Notes: generated from the sequence alone by a model not told the origin. DNA of 39,424 nt from Cyanobacteria bacterium M_surface_10_m2_119 (GCA_016882525.1 VGPU01000019.1:1-39424); one strand, 5' to 3'. Positions 1 through 8,879 are shown, counted from the first letter of the stretch. Numbers and translations are program-made.

Positions 1-1
1 C

Positions 2-784
2 AAGGCCATGCTCGAGGACATAGCCGTTCTCACCAACGGCCAGCTGATCACCGAGGATGCCGGCCTCAAGCTGGAGAACGCCAAGCTGGAGATGCTGGGC
101 ACCGCCCGCCGCATCACCATCAACAAGGACACCACCACCATCGTGGCCGAGGGCAACGAGGCGGCTGTGAAGGCCCGCTGCGAGCAGATCCGCAAGCAGA
201 TGGACGAAACCGACTCCTCTTATGACAAGGAGAAGCTGCAGGAGCGTCTGGCCAAGCTGAGCGGCGGTGTGGCCGTGGTCAAGGTGGGCGCCGCCACCGA
301 GACCGAGATGAAGGACAAGAAGCTGCGCCTGGAAGACGCCATCAACGCCACCAAGGCGGCCGTTGAGGAAGGCATCGTCCCTGGTGGCGGCACCACCCTG
401 GCCCACCTGGCTCCGGCTCTCGAGGAGTGGGCCGCTGCCAACCTCACCGGCGAAGAGCTGATCGGCGCCACCATCGTGGCCTCCGCCCTCACCGCACCCC
501 TCAAGCGCATCGCTGAGAACGCCGGTGTGAACGGCTCGGTCGTGGCCGAGAACGTCAAGCACAAGCCGTTCAACGAGGGCTACAACGCCGCCACAGGCGA
601 GTACGTCGACATGCTGGCCGCCGGCATCGTGGACCCCGCCAAGGTGACCCGCTCCGGTCTGCAGAACGCCGCCTCGATCGCCGGCATGGTGCTCACCACC
701 GAGTGCATCGTGGCCGATCTGCCCGAGAAGAAGGAAGCTGCTCCCGCCGGTGGCGGCATGGGCGGCGGCGACTTCGACTACTGA
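2..784 (+). CDS. groL: Chaperonin GroEL (60 kDa), C-terminal half, 5' end outside window
   Basis: This is the C-terminal part, about 260 residues, of the ATP-driven double-ring chaperonin that refolds proteins in the cytoplasm with GroES. The window opens in frame inside the gene, so the ATG at position 8 is an internal Met. The reading frame carries the GroEL segment with [13 protein letters not shown], the EEGIVPGGG motif and the NAGVNGSVV region of the equatorial domain. It ends in the flexible Gly/Met-rich tail [11 protein letters not shown], typical of cyanobacterial GroEL1. A strong terminator follows directly. Cyanobacteria usually carry a groESL copy and a lone groEL. The upstream side is not visible, so which copy this is cannot be decided here. 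Confidence 0.97.
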   Translation, partial: KAMLEDIAVLTNGQLITEDAGLKLENAKLEMLGTARRITINKDTTTIVAEGNEAAVKARCEQIRKQMDETDSSYDKEKLQERLAKLSGGVAVVKVGAATETEMKDKKLRLEDAINATKAAVEEGIVPGGGTTLAHLAPALEEWAAANLTGEELIGATIVASALTAPLKRIAENAGVNGSVVAENVKHKPFNEGYNAATGEYVDMLAAGIVDPAKVTRSGLQNAASIAGMVLTTECIVADLPEKKEAAPAGGGMGGGDFDY

Positions 785-818
785 TCGTCGACGCGCGTTC
801 CGCATCCTGCGGATTGCT

Positions 819-855
819 GGGGAGAGTGGGGGCACAGCCCTCCTCTCCCCTTTTT
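819..855 (+). terminator. Intrinsic terminator of groEL
   Basis: A perfect 8-bp stem GGGGAGAG/CTCTCCCC encloses an inner GGGC/GCCC pairing and is followed by TTTTT at 851-855. It lies 35 nt after the groEL stop. It should separate groEL from the LysR-like gene that follows, which would then need its own promoter. Confidence 0.85.
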
Positions 856-869
856 CATGGACGATCGCC

Positions 870-1766
870 TTGGTTGCGCTTCACGTGCTGCAGGCTTTCG
901 ATGCCCTGATCTGGCTGCGCTCTGCGGCTGCAGTGGAGTGCCGATATGGCATCAGTGAGGCCACCATCAGCCGCTACCGCAAGAGCTGCCTGGCCCTGTT
1001 CCACGTGGCGCTGGAGCGCCGCCAGGGGGAGTGGGAGTTGCTGGGCGACACCTCGATCCTGATGTTGGAGCGGGCCGTGCATCAGAAGGCACGCTGGCGC
1101 GGGGCGGCACCCCTGCGGCTGGAGGCCACCTACTGGTCGGCGCCGCTGCTGCAGTCTCCGCCCCTGCCCGACTGGCTGCTGGGAGTCTCGAACATCGTCG
1201 GTGTGCGGCGCACCTTCCAGCTGGTGCAGGACCGCATCGTCGATGCCCTGATCACCGGCCTGCCGGACCTTCCCACCGACCGGCAGCCGGCGCTGTGTGC
1301 GATTCCGATCGTGCGCATGCCCGTGGCCTACCTGGTGGCGCCGGGCCATCCCCTCCTCAGGCGGGGATCACTCACCGTTGCCGACATCGCGGAGTTTCCC
1401 TCCCTCGCCCTGCCGGAGGGCTCCTATCCCCTGGTGGAGGAGGCCCTGCGCCGGCTGGGGCTCTGGAATGACGGCGTGCGGATGGCGCGCTATCGCCGTG
1501 ACCTCTGGGAGGGGCGGGCGGAACAGGAGTTGGTGGTGGGATATGGCACTGCTCTCAGCCCTGCGGTGAGTGGGGAGCGTCTCTGCCGACTGCCCCTGGA
1601 GCTGCCCTTTGCCTCCGGGGATGCCCTGGTGGTGAGGCGCGAGTATGCCGATCACCCGCGTCTGCATGACCTGCTCCTAGACCTGCACCGTCGCTATGCG
1701 CCCATGGTGCGCCGGTTTGCGGACGTCACCTTTGATCCCTTATTTCTGAGGCGTCTGGGTGCGTAG
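870..1766 (+). CDS. LysR-like regulator, divergent, tandem copy 1
   Basis: The protein is about 298 residues. The N-terminus resembles a LysR-type winged helix-turn-helix, with YGISEATISRYRKSCLALF as the recognition-helix region. The rest resembles the two-lobed effector-binding fold, including the LysR-like phrases VAYLVAPGHPLL and FPSLALPEGSYP. The expected role is transcription regulation by an unknown ligand. No good Shine-Dalgarno is visible. I chose TTG 870 because it lies just after the groEL terminator and because the segment from it aligns, at the same distance to the shared DALxWLR motif, with GTG 1885 of the next gene. GTG 885 is the alternative. An in-frame extension upstream would run through groEL sequence and is rejected. 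The family assignment rests on motifs read by eye. Confidence 0.7.
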   Translation: MVALHVLQAFDALIWLRSAAAVECRYGISEATISRYRKSCLALFHVALERRQGEWELLGDTSILMLERAVHQKARWRGAAPLRLEATYWSAPLLQSPPLPDWLLGVSNIVGVRRTFQLVQDRIVDALITGLPDLPTDRQPALCAIPIVRMPVAYLVAPGHPLLRRGSLTVADIAEFPSLALPEGSYPLVEEALRRLGLWNDGVRMARYRRDLWEGRAEQELVVGYGTALSPAVSGERLCRLPLELPFASGDALVVRREYADHPRLHDLLLDLHRRYAPMVRRFADVTFDPLFLRRLGA

Positions 1767-1884
1767 GGATTCTGCGGTTATGCAGATCCTGAAAAATCCC
1801 GCACATCCGTTTGTGGATCAGCGTTTGGCCTCGGTTGATTCGTTCGCCAGCCGTACAGTCGCGCCACGTCGGCTGGGTGATCCA

Positions 1885-2798
1885 GTGGTCACAGTGGAGC
1901 TGTTGGCGACTCTGGATGCCCTGCTCTGGCTGCGTACCGGTGAGCGTGCTGCTGGATATCTGCAGTGCACCCAATCCACGGTGAGTCGACATAGCCGCCG
2001 CTGTCTGGAGGTGTTCGGTCTCCGGATGGAGAAGCGTGCCGGTGAGTGGTGTCTGCTGGGAGACCCCACCCTTCTGAATCTCCAGCGCGGGGTCCATCAG
2101 TTCCTGCGGTGGCAGCAGGGGACCGGGTTGCGACTCGATGGCCAGTATTGGTGCCGCCATCTGCTGGAGCCCGGTTTGCCTGTGCCCTGGGTGAGCGGCA
2201 ACGGCAATTACTTTGAATACGAGCGGCCCCTGGCCTTGCTGCAGGAGGGGGTGATTGACGACTGGCTCTGTTCGGCCCCTGATCTACCCGAGCATCCCGA
2301 TCTGCACACCGTGCAACTCACCGCCATGCCCATGCGCCTGGTGGTGAAACCCGGTCACCCCCTGCTCGCTCGCCCCGCTCCGCTGCATCTCGATGACCTG
2401 GCGGACTATCCGGTGCTACCCCTGCCGGAGGGAGCCTTTCCCCGGCTCAGGCGGTGCTGGAGTCTCTCGGACTCTGGTCGTGTCCCCGCCGCGACCACCG
2501 CCTCCGCCAGGCTGCCTGGTTCGGTCAGGTGCCGCTGGAGGATCTCATGATCGCCTTTGACACCCCTCTGCGCCTGGCCGCTGGCCACAGCGAGGGCTGG
2601 GTGCCCCTGCCCCTGGATCTGCCGCTGGTGGTGGGCGAGGCGCTGGTGGTGCGCCGTACCTTTGCCGCCAGTCCGCATCTGCGCACGCTGCTGAAGGGTC
2701 TCCGTCAGCGGGCCAGTCAGCTGGCCCAGGGCTTGAGGGATGTGCAGCTGCTGGAGCCTCCCCTGGCGTCGGTCGCCGCCGGCCTCAACCCGGTTTGA
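1885..2798 (+). pseudogene. LysR-like regulator, tandem copy 2, frameshifted
   Basis: This is a paralogue of the preceding gene in the same orientation. It shares DALLWLR, a TQSTVSRHSRRCLEVF helix-turn-helix region, the GEWCLLGDP segment and LPLPEGAFP. After LPEGAFP the frame is lost. The natural continuation (AQAVLESLGLW, matching the EEALRRLGLW of copy 1) lies in another frame and runs to the stop at 2796-2798. Adding one C to the CCCC run at 2440-2443 would restore one reading frame of about 304 codons. The unrepaired frame stops at 2550. It is either a recent pseudogene or a sequencing error; nothing resembles a canonical slippery site. The 3' end overlaps the convergent msrB by 14 bp. 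GTG 1885 is the preferred start; ATG 1780 is possible. Confidence 0.7.
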
Positions 2799-3276
2799 AG
2801 CTGAGGGCCACGCCGTTGTTGCAGTAGCGCTTGCCGGTGGGACGGGGACCGTCGTTGAACACGTGACCCTGGTGGCCCCCGCAGCGGCGGCAGTGGTATT
2901 CCGTGCGCGGCACGATCAGCTTGAAATCGACCTTGGTGCCCAGGGCCCCGGGAAGGGGTTGCCAGAAGCTGGGCCAGCCGGTGCCGCTGTCGTATTTGGC
3001 CGAGCTGCTGAATAGGGGCAATGCACAGCCAGCGCAATGGAAGGTGCCCTTGCGCTTCTCGCCGTTGAGGGGGCTGGAAAAGGGGCGTTCGGTGCCCTCG
3101 CGCCGCAACACGGCATAGGCCGCCGGGCTCAACCGGTGCTTCCAGGCGGCATCACTGAGGGCCCAGGCCGGGTCCGCGGCCTGGCTTGCGGCCGCAGAGG
3201 CGTCAGCGGGAATGTAGGGAATGGCCAGGCCCCCCAGCATCTGGCTGAGGCGGGCGAGCAATCCGCGGCGGGTCAT
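2785..3276 (-). CDS. msrB: Peptide-methionine (R)-S-oxide reductase, probably exported
   Basis: It reduces the R-epimer of methionine sulfoxide in proteins, repairing oxidative damage. In the 163-residue product the MsrB domain covers about 40-162. The zinc-binding cysteines are C81/C84 (CAGC) and C129/C132 (CRRC), the GWPSFW motif is at about 100, HVFNDGP at about 138, and the catalytic Cys is C152 in RYCNNG. The N-terminus MTRRGLLARL followed by a hydrophobic stretch and Ala-rich segment looks like a twin-arginine or Sec signal peptide, so action in the periplasm or thylakoid lumen is inferred. It lies 12 nt after secG in the same direction and probably shares the gpmI-secG transcript. Confidence 0.93.
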   Translation of the reverse strand: MTRRGLLARLSQMLGGLAIPYIPADASAAASQAADPAWALSDAAWKHRLSPAAYAVLRREGTERPFSSPLNGEKRKGTFHCAGCALPLFSSSAKYDSGTGWPSFWQPLPGALGTKVDFKLIVPRTEYHCRRCGGHQGHVFNDGPRPTGKRYCNNGVALSFKPG

Positions 3277-3288
3277 GGCGCGGACACC

Positions 3289-3519
3289 TCAGCCCACCCA
3301 GCCGGCGCTGAGCACCACCGCCAGCCCGAGAAACAGGGCCAGGAGGGTCCAGGTGATCCGGTTGAGGGTCTGTTCGGCGCTCCTGGCGCTGGTGAACATC
3401 GAGCCGCCGCTGGCAGCCAGGCCGCCCATGCCATCGCCCTTGGGGCTGTGCAGGAGCACGCTGATGATCAGGAGGATGCCCGAGGCAAACCACAACCAGG
3501 AGAGCACGGTGGTGAGCAT
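3289..3519 (-). CDS. secG: Preprotein translocase subunit SecG
   Basis: This is the small accessory subunit of the SecYEG channel for Sec-dependent export across the plasma and thylakoid membranes. The 76-residue product has two membrane helices, about residues 3-22 and 53-73. They are joined by the conserved loop with LLHSPKGDGMGG and the Gly/Ser-rich segment typical of the family. The length is normal. It begins 33 nt after gpmI, with which it is probably cotranscribed. A TAGCCT hexamer overlapping the gpmI stop could also serve as an internal -10 element. Confidence 0.93.
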   Translation of the reverse strand: MLTTVLSWLWFASGILLIISVLLHSPKGDGMGGLAASGGSMFTSARSAEQTLNRITWTLLALFLGLAVVLSAGWVG

Positions 3520-3552
3520 GGGCAGGGCCGTGAAACGGTCGATGGATGCAGG

Positions 3553-5202
3553 CTAGACGCCCAATGTCTGGGGGATGCGGCTGGTGCTGGTGCTCGCCCC
3601 CAGGGGCACGACCAGGGAGGTGCCCGTCATGGTCTCGGGTTTCGGAAGCCCGAGGATCTCGAGCACGGTGGGAGCGATGTCGGCCAGGCCACCCCCTTCG
3701 CGCAGGTGCACATCGTTGCCGTGGCCAGGAAGCTTGCGCTGTTCACCCTCCACCAGGATCACGGGCACCGGGTTGGTGGTGTGTGCGGTCCAGGGGCGCC
3801 CGTCAGGACCCTGCATCACCTCGGCGTTCCCATGGTCGGCCGTGATCAGCATCGTGCCGCCCATGCGACTGGTGGCCTCCAGCAGCCGGCCGACGCAGCG
3901 GTCGACCGTGCTGATGGCGTCTGTTGTGGCGTCCATCTGGCCCGTATGCCCCACCATGTCCGGGTTGGCGTAATTGATCACCACCAGGGAATAGATGCCC
4001 TTGCTGATGGCGGCGATGCAGCTGTCCGTGAGCTGATCGGCCGACATCGCCGGGGCCTGGTCATAGGTGGCCACGCGAGGCGAGGGCACGAGGTGCCGGT
4101 CTTCGCCGGGGAAGGCCTGTTCGATGCCCCCATTCATGAAGTAGGTGACATGGGGGTATTTTTCGGTTTCTGCGGTGCGGAACTGGCGGAGGCCGGCTTC
4201 CGAGAGCACCTGGCCCAGCAGCCCATCAAGGGATTCGGGTGGAAAGGCCACATCCACCGGCAGCCCCTTTTCGTATTGGGTGAAGGTGACCACAGCCAGG
4301 TCAGGGACCAGGTCGCGGGGGAAGGGCTCGAAGTCGGAGACCACAAAGGCGCGGATCAGCTGGCGCACCCGATCGGGCCGGAAATTGAAGCAGACCAGGC
4401 CGTCACCCCCCTGAATGACGCCTTCAGCCACGCGAACCGGCTCGAGGAATTCGTCGGTGATGTCGTCGGCGTAGGCGGCTGCGATGGCGTCAGCTGCACT
4501 GGCGGCACCGATCTCTCCAGATTCGGTCAGCAGCCGGTAGGCCTTTTCAGTGCGATCCCAGCGGTTGTCGCGATCCATGGCCCAGTAGCGGCCGCAAACG
4601 GTGGCGATGCGACCCACGCCGGCCTCCTCAATCAGACTCTCCACCCGCGCGACGAAGGCCTGGGCGCTGTTGGGCGCCGTGTCGCGGCCGTCGGTGATCA
4701 CATGCACGCAGACCGACGTCAGACCTCGTCCGGCAGCCCAGTGCAGCAGACCTCCCAGATGGTCGACATGGCTGTGGACACCTCCGTCGGAGCAGAGGCC
4801 CAGCAGGTGGAGGGTGCCGCCGCTGGCGAGGAGGCGATCGCCCAGGGCATTGAGGGCGCCGTTGTCGGCAATGGAGCCATTCCGGACCGCCTGGCCGATG
4901 CGCACCAGTTCCTGGCGGATGATGCGTCCGGACCCCATCGTGAGGTGACCCACCTCCGAATTGCCCATCTGGTCGTCGGGCAGGCCGACGGCGGCACCAC
5001 TGGCTTCGATCAGGGTGTGCGGATAGGCATGCCACAGGGCATCCATCACCGGGGTCTCAGCGGCGCGAATGGCGTTGTGGGCGTCGTCGTGGCGGTAACC
5101 CCACCCATCCAGGATGGTGAGGACCACAGGGGCCAAGGCTCCCTGGTTCCCGGTCACACCGTCCCCGAGAGATTGTCTCCGCGTGGAGGGCGTGTCCGTC
5201 AT
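3553..5202 (-). CDS. gpmI: 2,3-bisphosphoglycerate-independent phosphoglycerate mutase
   Basis: It interconverts 3- and 2-phosphoglycerate in the cytoplasm, linking Calvin-cycle carbon to pyruvate and using a phosphoserine intermediate and two metal ions. The product is about 549 residues. The N-terminal [12 protein letters not shown] carries a metal-binding Asp (D32), the catalytic Ser is S82 in [14 protein letters not shown], and the C-terminal [11 protein letters not shown] supplies metal ligands. The frame is open to 5346, but the upstream residues have no family similarity. ATG 5202, about 30 residues before the conserved core, is the best start, although no clear Shine-Dalgarno supports it. 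It heads a gpmI-secG-msrB set. Confidence 0.96.
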   Translation of the reverse strand: MTDTPSTRRQSLGDGVTGNQGALAPVVLTILDGWGYRHDDAHNAIRAAETPVMDALWHAYPHTLIEASGAAVGLPDDQMGNSEVGHLTMGSGRIIRQELVRIGQAVRNGSIADNGALNALGDRLLASGGTLHLLGLCSDGGVHSHVDHLGGLLHWAAGRGLTSVCVHVITDGRDTAPNSAQAFVARVESLIEEAGVGRIATVCGRYWAMDRDNRWDRTEKAYRLLTESGEIGAASAADAIAAAYADDITDEFLEPVRVAEGVIQGGDGLVCFNFRPDRVRQLIRAFVVSDFEPFPRDLVPDLAVVTFTQYEKGLPVDVAFPPESLDGLLGQVLSEAGLRQFRTAETEKYPHVTYFMNGGIEQAFPGEDRHLVPSPRVATYDQAPAMSADQLTDSCIAAISKGIYSLVVINYANPDMVGHTGQMDATTDAISTVDRCVGRLLEATSRMGGTMLITADHGNAEVMQGPDGRPWTAHTTNPVPVILVEGEQRKLPGHGNDVHLREGGGLADIAPTVLEILGLPKPETMTGTSLVVPLGASTSTSRIPQTLGV

Positions 5203-5461
5203 GGTGAGCGTGGAACCTGCAGCGGCCGAAGCCGGATCGCACGCGGAAGTGCTGGTGGACAGCGGCTGCTGGATCACAGCCTGGGCCGCTGAAGGCGACT
5301 GGGACGTCATCGGCTGCTTGGACGGACCTGCGTTCACCCGACTCACCTCACGACGCTTGATGCGCCAGCCAAGGCCAACCTACAGCGGCCCCTCTACCCG
5401 CTCCCCGTCTGATCCCGGTGCGTCAGCCTTTGGCCACACGGGGCGCGGCAACTGGCCTGCC

Positions 5462-5467
5462 TACGAT
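5462..5467 (+). promoter_or_regulatory. Possible -10 element for pyrR
   Basis: TACGAT lies 22 nt before the pyrR ATG and would give a short leader. No convincing -35 is visible. The 286-bp divergent gap 5203-5488 between gpmI and pyrR holds nothing else I can name. Confidence 0.35.
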
Positions 5468-5488
5468 GGGTGGGCCTGCTGGGCATCC

Positions 5489-6019
5489 ATGGAGCGCCTG
5501 GACATCCTCTCCAGTGCTGAGCTGAGCCGCACCCTGGATCGCCTGGCCTCCCAGGTGCTCGAAGCCGTCGCTGACAGCCGCCGACTGGTGCTGGTGGGCA
5601 TTCCCACCCGGGGAGTGGCTCTGGCGGAGGTGCTGGCTGCCCGCCTCAGTGATCTCTGTGGTCATCCAGTGGCACAGGGGCGGCTGGATCCCACCTTCCA
5701 TCGCGACGACCGGGAGCGGATCGGCACCCGCCTCGTGCAGGCCACGGATTTGCCGCCCGACCTGTCGGACCTCCACGTGGTGCTGGTGGACGATGTGATC
5801 TTCACCGGTCGAACGGTGCGCGCAGCCCTTGAGGCCCTGCAGGCCTGGGGCCGGCCCAGGCGGGTGAGCCTGCTGGTGATGGTCGATCGGGGGCATCGGG
5901 AGCTACCGATCCAGCCTGACTTCTGCGGTCGGGTGGTTCCCACCCGCCGCCAGGAGTCCATCCAGGTGTGTCTGATGCCGATCGACGGGGAGGAAGGGGT
6001 GCTCCTGGTGCGCCCCTAG
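5489..6019 (+). CDS. pyrR: PyrR: pyrimidine regulator / uracil phosphoribosyltransferase
   Basis: Family members bind pyr mRNA leaders in some bacteria and also convert uracil plus PRPP to UMP. In the 176-residue product the phosphoribosyltransferase fold shows GIPTRGVALA (37-46) and the PRPP-binding motif VVLVDDVIFTGRTVR with the acidic pair D101/D102. The ending, RVVPTRRQESIQVCL, is typical of PyrR. The start at ATG 5489 matches the usual PyrR N-terminus; the upstream in-frame residues do not. No pyr biosynthesis gene is adjacent, so the salvage enzyme role is safer than the regulatory one. Its 3' end is 11 bp from the convergent ftrV. Confidence 0.93.
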   Translation: MERLDILSSAELSRTLDRLASQVLEAVADSRRLVLVGIPTRGVALAEVLAARLSDLCGHPVAQGRLDPTFHRDDRERIGTRLVQATDLPPDLSDLHVVLVDDVIFTGRTVRAALEALQAWGRPRRVSLLVMVDRGHRELPIQPDFCGRVVPTRRQESIQVCLMPIDGEEGVLLVRP

Positions 6020-6030
6020 TCGGGCACGCC

Positions 6031-6267
6031 TCAGACGCCCTCCAGCTCGTCGGCACGGAAATGGGCCCGGAATTTGCCGAAGGCCACCACCACCGGCAGG
6101 GTCGGACTGATCACCCGCCCTTTCCACTCCTCCAGGACCGAGATCACCTCGCCCTGTTGCCCCTGGAGATCGAAGGCCTCGCCCCGGTGCTGGGGGTGAT
6201 GAAACACCACCACGCTCTGGCACACCCTCACCTGATCGCCGGCCTTGATCGGATCGCCCTGTGGCAT
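6031..6267 (-). CDS. ftrV: Ferredoxin-thioredoxin reductase, variable (alpha) subunit
   Basis: This is the SH3-like variable subunit that stabilises the catalytic iron-sulfur subunit of ferredoxin-thioredoxin reductase. The complex passes photosynthetic electrons from ferredoxin to thioredoxin. In the 78-residue product the core from GDQVRVCQSVVVFHHPQHR to FRAHFRADELEGV matches the cyanobacterial FtrV pattern. The partner ftrC is not in the window. It lies 61 nt after the helical membrane protein in the same direction. A ferredoxin gene sits about 11 kb away. Confidence 0.9.
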   Translation of the reverse strand: MPQGDPIKAGDQVRVCQSVVVFHHPQHRGEAFDLQGQQGEVISVLEEWKGRVISPTLPVVVAFGKFRAHFRADELEGV

Positions 6268-6328
6268 GTGCCGCCCTGCATCGCGCGGCCAATCTTGTCA
6301 TGCGTGAATCGGGGCTGCCGGCAGCCTC

Positions 6329-7156
6329 TCAACGCTGGCAGGCTGACTCGGGTCCCGCTTCCACCACCTTGCCGCCCAGGGCGGCACAGGCGCTCTGGAA
6401 GGCACTCCATTCGTCCATGCCCGCGTCAATGCGGCGGCGCACCTCCCGGTCGAGGTCCTGGACCGACACGGAGTGGGGAAAGGCCCCGTGGCTGTCGTGC
6501 TGCCGGTCCTCGTTGCGCAGTCCGGCAATGCCGGTCTGAACCTGCTGGCGCACCGGCTCGGCCTGCTGCTTCCACCAGGGGTGGTCGAGCCTGTTGAGCG
6601 CTTCGAGGGCCTCCCACCACCGCTGCTCACGGGCCAGTCGCTGGGCCCGCTCCAGCCCCAGGCGGTTCCGGTCCCAGAGCTGGCGCAACTGATCGCCGAA
6701 GGCATTGCCATCGGCCCGGCGGTGCTCGCCCATCGGTTCGAGCAGGGCCAGGCTCCCCTCCAGGTCACCCGCCTGGAAGCGCTCCATGGCCTGCCGACGC
6801 AGGGATTCCTGCCAGCGATCGAGTTCCTGGCGGTCGCTGGGCAGGCCGGCTGCGGAATTCACCAGTTGCAGCTGCAGCAGCAGGGCCTCCCGCCAGCGCT
6901 GCTGCTCCCACAGCTGGGCTGCCTTGCGGCGCCTGCATTCCCCCTGCTCACTCGGGGCCCGGTCGCCGAGCCAGCGCAGGGCCTGCAGCTGTTCGCTGTA
7001 GCGCAGGCAGGCATCGAGATCACCGCGGGCTGCCGCGGCTTCCAGCCGGCCGGGAAGCTGGCGCTCCCACCAGTAGGCCCCACCGAGGCCGGCCGCCACC
7101 AGCCCCAGGGTGAGTCCCAGCCAGAATCGGGGCAGCCTGTGCTGGCGCAGGGCCAA
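6329..7156 (-). CDS. Membrane-anchored helical protein beside Hsp70, function unknown
   Basis: I do not recognise a named family. The 275-residue product has a single N-terminal membrane helix (about residues 10-28, WLGLTLGLVAAGLGGAYWW). A long, Gln/Arg/Trp-rich helical region follows to about residue 215, with repeated helix pairs such as LWEQQRWREALLLQ and LAREQRWWEALEALNRL that resemble tetratricopeptide-like repeats. The last 60 residues form a separate tail containing SAFQSACAALGG. It lies 100 nt after the Hsp70-like gene in the same direction and probably shares its transcript. A co-chaperone or scaffold role at the membrane is inference from this pairing only. Confidence 0.75.
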   Translation of the reverse strand: MALRQHRLPRFWLGLTLGLVAAGLGGAYWWERQLPGRLEAAAARGDLDACLRYSEQLQALRWLGDRAPSEQGECRRRKAAQLWEQQRWREALLLQLQLVNSAAGLPSDRQELDRWQESLRRQAMERFQAGDLEGSLALLEPMGEHRRADGNAFGDQLRQLWDRNRLGLERAQRLAREQRWWEALEALNRLDHPWWKQQAEPVRQQVQTGIAGLRNEDRQHDSHGAFPHSVSVQDLDREVRRRIDAGMDEWSAFQSACAALGGKVVEAGPESACQR

Positions 7157-7256
7157 GGCGAAGGGTCACGGTTTGTCCCGTTCTATGGAATGGGTTGCCC
7201 CACTGCCTGCCTGCAGGTGCAGCAAGCCGTGGCGTCCACCGCCATGCCCTGCCGGC

Positions 7257-8816
7257 TCAGCGCACCCGACCCAGGATGCGGGGTGGCCTCGCCTCTCCGC
7301 TCAGCAGATCCTCGCTGTCAAGCACGAGCTGGCCCTGGTCATCGATGGCAAAGCGCAGGCGTAGCCGGTCCTGGCCCTGCTGGCCTGGGGGGACCAGTGG
7401 CAGGGGCTCGGGTTGGTGCGTCCACGGACGCACCCGTTCCTCACCGGCGGGGCGGACCCGCAGCACGGGCACGCCGGCTTCGAACACCACCTCCCGCCGC
7501 TGCTCCGCCAGGGGCTGCCCCAGCACCAGCTCCAGGGCATCCTGATCGTCACGGCTGCAGGCCAGCACCAGTTCCAGGGGCGCCGTGGTGGGCCAGCTCT
7601 GGCCGGCGAGGAACAGGGGATGCCAGCGATGCCGGCGGCTGCGCTGATCCCAGCAGCGCAGGGATACCCCTTCGGCCAGCACATCGCGCACCTGCACCCC
7701 GGGGGTGAGGGCCAGGGCTCCGAGGGCCACCGCTTCCACCGGCCGCTGCAGGTGAATCCGATCCTGGGGCCACCGCTGGGCCAGCCACTGCCGCACGCTG
7801 CTCAGCTGGCTGCTTCCTCCCACGGGAAGCACCGCGGAGATCGCCTCGGGCCCGATGCCGGCCGCCCGGCCGGCGGCCAGCACCGACTCCAGCAGCTGGT
7901 CGAGGGCGGCGATCAGCCCCTCGTTGCGAAGCAGGTCCTCGAGGTCGGTGCGACTCAGGCGGAGTTCCCGGGTCGGGCCCTCCGGTGGGCTCCACAGCAC
8001 CAGGGCGGAGGTGTCGCTGCTCAGGGCGCACTTCAGGCGTTCGCAGGCCCCCAGCAGCGATCCACTCGCAGGCTGATCCGGGCAGAGGCTGGCCGCGATC
8101 CAGCGGTCGATGTCGCGGCCCCCCAGGGCCAGGCCCGCCTTGCCGATCACCCGGGCGCAGCGGAGCTGCTGGCGACTGTTCTCCAGGGTGCGGCCGGCGA
8201 AGCGCAGCAGTTGGGCGATCGGCGCCGCCCGCCCCTCTCCCCCTTGCAGCTGCACGAGGGAGAGATCGAGGGTGCCCCCGCCCAGGTCGACCACCAGCAC
8301 GGTGCTGCCGGCCGGCAGGCCGGCGCCGATGGCTGCGGCCGTGGGCTCATCGAGCAGAGCCACCTCGGGGACGGCCAGCTGCTCGCAGGCCTCGAGCAGC
8401 CACTGGCGATAGCCCCTGTAGGTCTCGATCGGGGCCGTCAGCACCAGTCTCTCCGGGGCGAGATCGGCGGGCAGGGCCTGCCAGAGACGCTTCAGCAACA
8501 GGCTGCCGGCCTGCTCCGGGCTCAGGCGCTGTTCTCCGACCTGGGGGGTGCTGCCCTGGCCGGAGCCGATCTGCCGCTTGAAGTCCCGGTGCAGCTGGGG
8601 ATGGTCGCCGTCGGCCAGCCCGGCCTCCAGCACCTGCCGCCCCACCAGGGGCTGTCGGTCGCCGGGGTGCTGGAGCCAGAGCAGCGTGGGCACCACCGCC
8701 GGATCGCTCAGGCTGAGCGGGGGGAGGGGCAGCAGCCGGGCAGGCTCGCCTGCCGCCTGGTGGGCCACCACCGTGGTGGTGCTCCCCAGATCAATGGCGA
8801 TGCTGCCCCCTCTCAC
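7257..8816 (-). CDS. Hsp70 (DnaK)-family protein, atypical and short
   Basis: The 519-residue product has a clear Hsp70 actin-like ATPase domain to about residue 375: phosphate-1 loop IAIDLGSTTTVV (6-17), catalytic-site Lys in DFKRQIG (K80), LLDEPTAAAIGAG (154-166), phosphate-2 VVDLGGGTLDLSLV (175-188) and adenosine motif VLPVGGSSQLS (329-339). The linker region (about 374-385) is followed by only about 135 residues, enough for a beta-sandwich but not for the alpha-helical lid of DnaK. Where DnaK has Thr in THLGG, this protein reads LALGG. It is therefore a specialised Hsp70 rather than the housekeeping DnaK. It is followed by the membrane-anchored helical protein. Confidence 0.88.
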   Translation of the reverse strand: MRGGSIAIDLGSTTTVVAHQAAGEPARLLPLPPLSLSDPAVVPTLLWLQHPGDRQPLVGRQVLEAGLADGDHPQLHRDFKRQIGSGQGSTPQVGEQRLSPEQAGSLLLKRLWQALPADLAPERLVLTAPIETYRGYRQWLLEACEQLAVPEVALLDEPTAAAIGAGLPAGSTVLVVDLGGGTLDLSLVQLQGGEGRAAPIAQLLRFAGRTLENSRQQLRCARVIGKAGLALGGRDIDRWIAASLCPDQPASGSLLGACERLKCALSSDTSALVLWSPPEGPTRELRLSRTDLEDLLRNEGLIAALDQLLESVLAAGRAAGIGPEAISAVLPVGGSSQLSSVRQWLAQRWPQDRIHLQRPVEAVALGALALTPGVQVRDVLAEGVSLRCWDQRSRRHRWHPLFLAGQSWPTTAPLELVLACSRDDQDALELVLGQPLAEQRREVVFEAGVPVLRVRPAGEERVRPWTHQPEPLPLVPPGQQGQDRLRLRFAIDDQGQLVLDSEDLLSGEARPPRILGRVR

Positions 8817-8879
8817 CAGATCGGCGCCGTTGCCATCCTTCTAGCGGCAGGCTCCGGGGCTCGGTCGGGGGCCCTCGCT

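Noticed and set aside
2430-2460. Programmed ribosomal frameshift in the second LysR-like gene
   Set aside because: GCC TTT CCC CGG is not a standard -1 slippery heptamer and no downstream pseudoknot was evident. Mutation or sequencing error is simpler.
3037-5292. A 751-residue plus-strand open frame opposite gpmI-secG-msrB
   Set aside because: It is the complementary shadow of three clearly recognised genes. It is Gly/His/Gln-rich without any family motif, as expected for antisense of GC-rich coding DNA.
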